The notes below the pieces were generated by a model, which worked only from the letters and a program-made list of their open reading frames with translations, had not been told where the DNA came from and did no database searches. A DNA stretch of 64,000 nucleotides from Humulus lupulus (Eukaryota; Streptophyta; Magnoliopsida; Rosales; Cannabaceae): the NCBI RefSeq assembly GCF_963169125.1, contig NC_084793.1, positions 213,554,652 through 213,618,651 of the forward strand. The letters run 5' to 3'. Position 1 is the stretch's first letter, and the number at the start of each line of letters is the position of its first letter. Shown piece by piece: positions 59,501-64,000 of the stretch. The translations under genes and the position numbers were made by a program.

Positions 59501-60389
59501 AGCATAACACAAATCAATATCATATTATCAAATAAAGAGATTAAACAAAGAGAAAATAAGAAGACATACTCTAGGGGGTTCCTCTTCACTTTCTTCTTCC
59601 TTCTTCCTTTCTTTCTTTCTTCCTCTCTCTCTCTCTCTCTCTACACGCCTCTCTCTCTCTCTCTCTCTCTCTAGGTCACGGCAGCCACACACACACACAA
59701 GAGCAATGGCTCTTCTCTCCTTTCTTAGTCCCTTTATGACAAATCCTCTCATAAAGTCTCCCAAACAAATTAAGGTAAGTTTCCATTTCTCTTTTATTTT
59801 CCTTGATTTTTTCTTTATTTCAAAAAGATACAAGGAATAAAACATGATCAAGCCTATCCCCAAATGATTATAGTCTTCAATTTTTTTTGATCCTTTTTAC
59901 CATTTTAATGATATATTGCATTCCCACTAGGTCACACGCCCACTCCTCCTTTCCCTTTTCTTTTATTCTTTTTTTTTTTAATAAATAACTCCATTAAATC
60001 TAAAATAAGGAAACCTAAAATGTGTAGAAAAATCTACACATGTGCACCATGCTACCATGCACTAGCACACACTAAATTACTAGGGTGCATTACTATCTAT
60101 CATGCACCTTAGTGCATTCCACCATAGCTCACATAAATACCTCATTTGTCACACTTAAATAAAATGTAACACTAATAGTAAGATAACATGTTACACATTT
60201 AATCACTTATTAAATTAATTAACCAAAACATTTCTAACAATTAAATAAAATAACAAACCATCAAATAAATCAAATAAACAATTAAATATAATAACAACAC
60301 TTAAATAAAACAATTCATCACACTTAACATTTAAATCAAATAAAGCACAAAATTTAAATAATCTAAAAAAAAAATTTTGGTGCACTACA
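56576..60389 (-). mobile_element. 3' LTR of an intact-looking Tekay element (A3)
   Basis: Plus-strand ends are TGTAAAGAACGCC and GGTGCACTACA, so the minus strand reads TGTAGTGCACC...TTCTTTACA. It is 3814 bases with no nested insertion, homologous along its length to A1 and A2. It is joined to the polypurine tract and pol at 60390. CT-rich runs (59620-59672) are the GA leader in reverse. The motif GGGTGAGCTAAAAGCCCAGT is at 56942-56961 (reverse of CTTACTGGGC...). Frames at 59033-59863 lie in low-complexity LTR sequence and are not genes. Confidence 0.93.
57061..57290. repeat. 29-bp tandem repeat in LTR A3
   Basis: Six to seven units of GTGACATATCAACATATCAT plus AACATAAAT. The corresponding place in A2 (32260-32345) and A1 (13780-13875) has shorter, different tandem runs, so this site expands independently in each copy. 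Confidence 0.85.
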
Positions 60390-63300
60390 ATATACCCTCC
60401 TTAAAAGGAATTTCGTCCCGAAATTCTTTCTTACCAAATAACTCAGGGTATTTTGCTTTCATGTCATCCTCCAACTCCCATGTTGCTTCTCGTTCCGTAC
60501 TATTCTTCCACAGGACCTTGACTAATGGAATCCTTTTGGATCTCAGTTCCTTGATTCCCTTTTCTAAAATGCGCTCAGGCTGTTCATCATAACTCAAGTC
60601 CTGCTTCAGCTGTAACGGCTCGTAACTCAACACATGAGAGGGGTCTGACACATACTTACGCAACATCGAGATGTGAAAGACGTTATGCGTTTCAGCTAAT
60701 GCTGGGGGCAGTGCCAAACGGTACGCAACTTGCCCTATCCTGTCCAATGTCTCAAATGGACCGATATATCTAGGGCTTAACTTCCCTTTCTTTCCAAAAC
60801 GCATCACACCTTTCATTGGCGAGATTTTCAAGAAAACAAACTCGCCTACAGCAAACTCGATGTCCCTCCTCTTGAGGTCAGCGTAGCTCTTTTGCCTACT
60901 CTGCGCGGTAAGCATCCTTTGGCGTATCTTTTCAATCGCCTTACTAGCCTCACTAACTGCTTCAGGCCCTAAAATCCGTTTTTCCCCAACTTCATCCCAG
61001 TGCAAAGGAGATCTACATTTACGCCCATAAAGCATCTCATAGGGAGCCATCCCTATGGTAGATTGGTAACTGTTGTTATACGAGAACTCCATTAGAGGTA
61101 GATATCGGTTCCAAGACTCTGAAAAGTCCAACGCACAGCACCTCAACATGTCTTCTAATATCTGTATAGTCCTCTCAGACTGACCATCAGTCTGAGGATG
61201 AAAAGCAGTGCTGAACTTCAGTCTTGACCCCATAGCTCTCTGTAGTCCTTTCCAAAAGTTCGATGTGAAAACTGACCCTCGATCAGAAATTATCGACTTT
61301 GGCACCCCATGAAGTCTCACTATTTCACTAACATACAAGTCAGCATATTGATCCGCCGAGTATGTGGTCTTAACTGGCAGAAAATGAGCGGACTTAGTGA
61401 GTCTATCTACTATCACCCACACTGAGTCATGCTGCTTGGTAGTTCTAGGCAACCCTACCACAAAATCCATTGTGATATCCTCCCATTTCCATTCAGGAAT
61501 ATAGAGCGGTTGAAGCAACCCTGCTGGTCTCTGGTGTTCTGCTTTGACTTGCTGGCATGTCAAACATCTAGCCACAAACTCAGCAATGTCCCTCTTCATT
61601 CCATGCCACCAATATAGTGCCTTGAGGTCTTGGTACATTTTCGTGGATCCTGGGTGCAAGGAATAAGGAGTTGTGTGCGCTTCTTTCATGATACTTTCCT
61701 TAATTTCAGCACTGTCAGGTACACAAATCCTACCCTTGAATCTTAGCAATCCACCATCAGACACCGTGAAATTTCTGTTACCACCTTCTTGTACCAAAGC
61801 CTCTTGTTTCACCAAGGCTTCATCCAATTTCTGTCTTTCTCGGATTTGCTCTAGTAAAGAGGATTGCAATGTGAGGTTTGCCAAACTTCCTGTCACCATT
61901 TCAATCCTGGCATTTATGATCTCTTTCTGAAGAGGCATCTCTATCGCATGCAGTGCTGAGACACTCCCATGTCCCCGCCTGCTCAAAGCATCGGCAACTA
62001 CGTTTGCCTTGCCTGGGTGGTATAGAATCTCGCAATCGTAATCCTTTACTAATTCCAACCACCTCCGCTGTCTCATGTTTAGTTCCTTTTGTGTGAAAAA
62101 GTATTTCAGGCTTTTGTGGTCGGTGTATATCTCACACCTATCTCCGTACAGGTGATGTCTCCATATCTTGAGTGCGAATACTACAGCTGCCAATTCAAGG
62201 TCATGAGTGGGATACCGCTGCTCATAATCCTTGAGTTGTCTGGAAGCATAAGCTACCACCTTCCCTTCTTGCATCAACACGCATCCCAAACCGTTCTTTG
62301 ATGCATCACAGTATACCACAAATTTTCCGCCCTCAGTGGGAACACAAAGGATAGGCGCAGAAATCAACTTATCCTTCATGGTCTGAAAACTCTCTTCACA
62401 TTTTTCTGTCCATGAGAACTTCTGATGTTTCCGGGTTAAGTTGGTCAACGGGGTAGCGATCTTCGAAAAACCCTCGACAAACTTTCTATAATAACCTGCC
62501 AACCCTAAGAAACTCCGAACTTCTGAGGCATTCTTTGGCTGGGGCCAGTCTCTAATGGCCTCGATCTTTGATGGGTCTACTGCAATCCCATCCTTGGAGA
62601 CTATATGCCCTAAGAAGGTTACCTGTTCCAGCCAAAATTCGCATTTAGAGAACTTGGCGTACAACCGATGTTCCCGTAATCTGTTTAGAGTCAGTCTCAA
62701 GTGCTCTTCGTGCTCCTCCTTGGTCTTTGAGTAAATGAGGATATCATCAATGAACACTACTACGAACTTGTCCAAGAAATCCTTAAATACCCTATTCATC
62801 ATATCCATAAAGGCTGCTGGGGCATTGGTGAGTCCAAAAGACATCACTAAGAATTCGTAGTGTCCATAGCGAGTTCTGAAGGCCGTTTTCGGTATGTCTC
62901 CCTCTTTCACTTTCAACTGATGGTACCCTGACCGCAGATCAATCTTTGAGAACACTGAAGCCCCTTGTAGTTGATCAAAAAGGTCGTCTATCCTAGGCAA
63001 AGGATACTTATTCTTAATGGTGATCTTATTGAGCTCTTGATAATCAATGCACATCCTCATACTCCCGTCCTTCTTCTTCACAAATAGGACTGGTGCTCCC
63101 CATGGCGAATGGCTAGGTCTAATGAATCCTTTGTCCAACAACTCCTGTAGTTGGTTCTTAAGTTCCTTTAACTCTACTGGCGCCATTCGATAGGGTGCCT
63201 TAGATATCGGTGCAGTTTCAGGTGCAAGCTCGATTACAAACTCGATCTCTCTGTCTGGGGGTAGTCCTGGTAATTCCTCGGGAAACACCTCCGGGAACTC

Positions 63301-63864
63301 ACAAACAATGTGAACATTTTCTGGCTTTAGTTCTGACTCCCTGGTCTTATCCACTACACTGGCAAGAAATGCCGAACATCCATGATGCATCATATTTCGT
63401 GCTTCCAGTGCAGATATTATGGGTGTTCGAAGGCCTACTACATCACCTTTAAAGGAGAAAACCTCTCCTTCCTTTGGCCTGAACTCTACGATCTTCTTTC
63501 GACAGTCTATAGTAGCCCCATGCTTGGATAACCAATCCATGCCTAGTATAACATCATATTCTGGTATACTTAGTTCTATGAGATCTGCTGGGCACTCTCT
63601 ACCTTCTACCGTTACAGGTGTTGACGGTAACCACTTATTTGACAACATCATATCTCCCGATGGCAACAATGTACTAAAGTTATGTGCAAACATCTTACAA
63701 GGCATATTCAGTCTATCAATCACATTCATTGAAACATAGGAATGAGTTGCTCCAGAATCAATTAAGACTCTACACATTGTACCAGATATAGGGAGCTGAC
63801 CTGTAACCACGGTATTGCTATTGGCCGCTTCGTTCTGAGTTAAGGCGAAGACTCTTGCTGGCAC
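60385..63864 (-). CDS. Pol polyprotein of Tekay-type Ty3/gypsy chromovirus (A3)
   Basis: This is 1159 codons without a stop. Protease: LIDSGATHS (D36-S-G). RT about 225-410: [29 protein letters not shown] (371-379). RNase H: D520, E557, D582 (CDAS, LELA, YTDHK). Integrase: zinc motif H730-H737-C767-C770, then D800, D861 and E897 (D-35-E, perfect spacing), and a YIGPFE block near 1035. Chromodomain about 1095-1142 ([20 protein letters not shown]). All catalytic residues are present, unlike gypsy B. The first codon shown is GTG; the frame runs on upstream to a TAA at 63898-63900 and does not start here biologically, because protease-pol is normally a continuation of gag. The stop TAG lies in bases 3-5 of the LTR. 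The products would cleave the polyprotein, copy the RNA and insert the cDNA, with chromatin targeting by the chromodomain. Confidence 0.95.
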   Translation of the reverse strand: MPARVFALTQNEAANSNTVVTGQLPISGTMCRVLIDSGATHSYVSMNVIDRLNMPCKMFAHNFSTLLPSGDMMLSNKWLPSTPVTVEGRECPADLIELSIPEYDVILGMDWLSKHGATIDCRKKIVEFRPKEGEVFSFKGDVVGLRTPIISALEARNMMHHGCSAFLASVVDKTRESELKPENVHIVCEFPEVFPEELPGLPPDREIEFVIELAPETAPISKAPYRMAPVELKELKNQLQELLDKGFIRPSHSPWGAPVLFVKKKDGSMRMCIDYQELNKITIKNKYPLPRIDDLFDQLQGASVFSKIDLRSGYHQLKVKEGDIPKTAFRTRYGHYEFLVMSFGLTNAPAAFMDMMNRVFKDFLDKFVVVFIDDILIYSKTKEEHEEHLRLTLNRLREHRLYAKFSKCEFWLEQVTFLGHIVSKDGIAVDPSKIEAIRDWPQPKNASEVRSFLGLAGYYRKFVEGFSKIATPLTNLTRKHQKFSWTEKCEESFQTMKDKLISAPILCVPTEGGKFVVYCDASKNGLGCVLMQEGKVVAYASRQLKDYEQRYPTHDLELAAVVFALKIWRHHLYGDRCEIYTDHKSLKYFFTQKELNMRQRRWLELVKDYDCEILYHPGKANVVADALSRRGHGSVSALHAIEMPLQKEIINARIEMVTGSLANLTLQSSLLEQIRERQKLDEALVKQEALVQEGGNRNFTVSDGGLLRFKGRICVPDSAEIKESIMKEAHTTPYSLHPGSTKMYQDLKALYWWHGMKRDIAEFVARCLTCQQVKAEHQRPAGLLQPLYIPEWKWEDITMDFVVGLPRTTKQHDSVWVIVDRLTKSAHFLPVKTTYSADQYADLYVSEIVRLHGVPKSIISDRGSVFTSNFWKGLQRAMGSRLKFSTAFHPQTDGQSERTIQILEDMLRCCALDFSESWNRYLPLMEFSYNNSYQSTIGMAPYEMLYGRKCRSPLHWDEVGEKRILGPEAVSEASKAIEKIRQRMLTAQSRQKSYADLKRRDIEFAVGEFVFLKISPMKGVMRFGKKGKLSPRYIGPFETLDRIGQVAYRLALPPALAETHNVFHISMLRKYVSDPSHVLSYEPLQLKQDLSYDEQPERILEKGIKELRSKRIPLVKVLWKNSTEREATWELEDDMKAKYPELFGKKEFRDEIPFKEGIL
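60390..60404 (-). other. Polypurine tract of element A3
   Basis: Minus strand TTAAGGAGGGTATAT directly before the LTR. It lies inside the end of the pol reading frame. Confidence 0.88.
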
Positions 63865-63897
63865 CAGATTGTTATTGGTATTCTGTCCCGCCTTCCA

Positions 63898-64000
63898 TTA
63901 TGGGCAATTCTTCCGCAAGTGTCCTGCCTGGCCGCACTTGAAGCATTTGTTGGTACCGGCCTGACACTCTCCTGGGTGTTTCCTTGTGCATTTAGGGCAG
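63898..64000 (-). pseudogene. C-terminal gag (zinc knuckles) of element A3, partial
   Basis: In the same frame as pol, the minus strand reads CPKCTRKHPGEC and CFKCGQAGHLRKNC, the second a canonical CX2CX4HX4C RNA-binding knuckle. Then CP and a TAA at 63898-63900, followed by [10 protein letters not shown] and the protease. The rest of gag and the 5' LTR lie beyond the window. The single stop may be a point mutation (for example from CAA) or a natural gag terminator bypassed during translation. Gypsy B also has a stop (TAG) in its knuckle-protease linker, near 34543. Confidence 0.8.

Noticed and set aside
59033..59863. Frames of 213, 108 and 111 codons near the CT/GA runs
   Set aside because: They lie in low-complexity leader sequence of the A3 LTR and overlap on opposite strands.

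Overview
This 64-kb window looks like intergenic DNA from a large, repeat-rich flowering-plant genome, probably a eudicot. The sequence is AT-rich, and nearly every coding trace belongs to Ty1/copia or Ty3/gypsy LTR retrotransposons. I see no complete host gene, tRNA gene or CRISPR array. A Rosales/Cannabaceae-like origin is only an impression.

The window is a set of nested insertions, most bounded by readable 5-bp target-site duplications (TSDs). Stack 1 (1-20176): a decayed Copia element (5' LTR, primer site, leader, gag, pol) has its pol cut by a Tekay-type solo LTR (5490-14408, TSD AGATG). That LTR was itself hit by a minus-strand solo LTR (7381-8506) and a 3.9-kb CACTA DNA transposon (9806-13689, TSD TCC) carrying exons of a trehalose-6-phosphate synthase gene. 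The Copia pol runs into an LTR (15799-17697) that is followed by its own primer site and a second, 5'-truncated LTR (18151-20176). Stack 2 (20177-27837): a minus-strand Copia relic of the same superfamily, with a solo LTR (24246-26048, TSD CAAAC) made largely of short palindromes.

Stack 3 (27838-45681): a degenerate chromodomain Ty3/gypsy element, plus strand. Its gag is split by a Tekay solo LTR (29166-34021, TSD AAGGA), which holds another solo LTR (32644-33865, TSD CTTTG). Its 3' LTR (38033-45681) holds two more (39682-41827, TSD TCATG; 43261-45335, TSD TGTAT/TGCAT). Stack 4 (46876-64000): a minus-strand LTR relic was split by a plus-strand solo LTR (48853 to about 56323), which contains two further solo LTRs (50018-52294, TSD TATAT; 53331-55225, TSD AGACC). 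It was split again at 56575 by a young minus-strand Tekay element whose 3' LTR (56576-60389) and nearly intact pol (60385 upwards) fill the rest of the window.

Sequence families: A (starts TGTAGTGCACC; Tekay; three copies), B (TGTAATAACCC), C (TGTAACGACCC; two copies plus the minus relic C'), D (TGTAGAGTCC; two copies), E (TGTAACACCC), G, and H (TGTTAT; two copies).

Main points for a second look: (1) host-gene exons inside the CACTA element; (2) a motif reading roughly CTTRCTGGGC-TTAGCTCA, followed by a splice-acceptor-like CAG/TAG, shared by LTR families A-E; (3) an array of alternating palindromes in family H, with unrelated palindrome blocks in other families; (4) matching predicted introns at the same places in the gag of both Copia copies; (5) an organellar rRNA-like fragment joined to a run of 20 C inside a Copia LTR.
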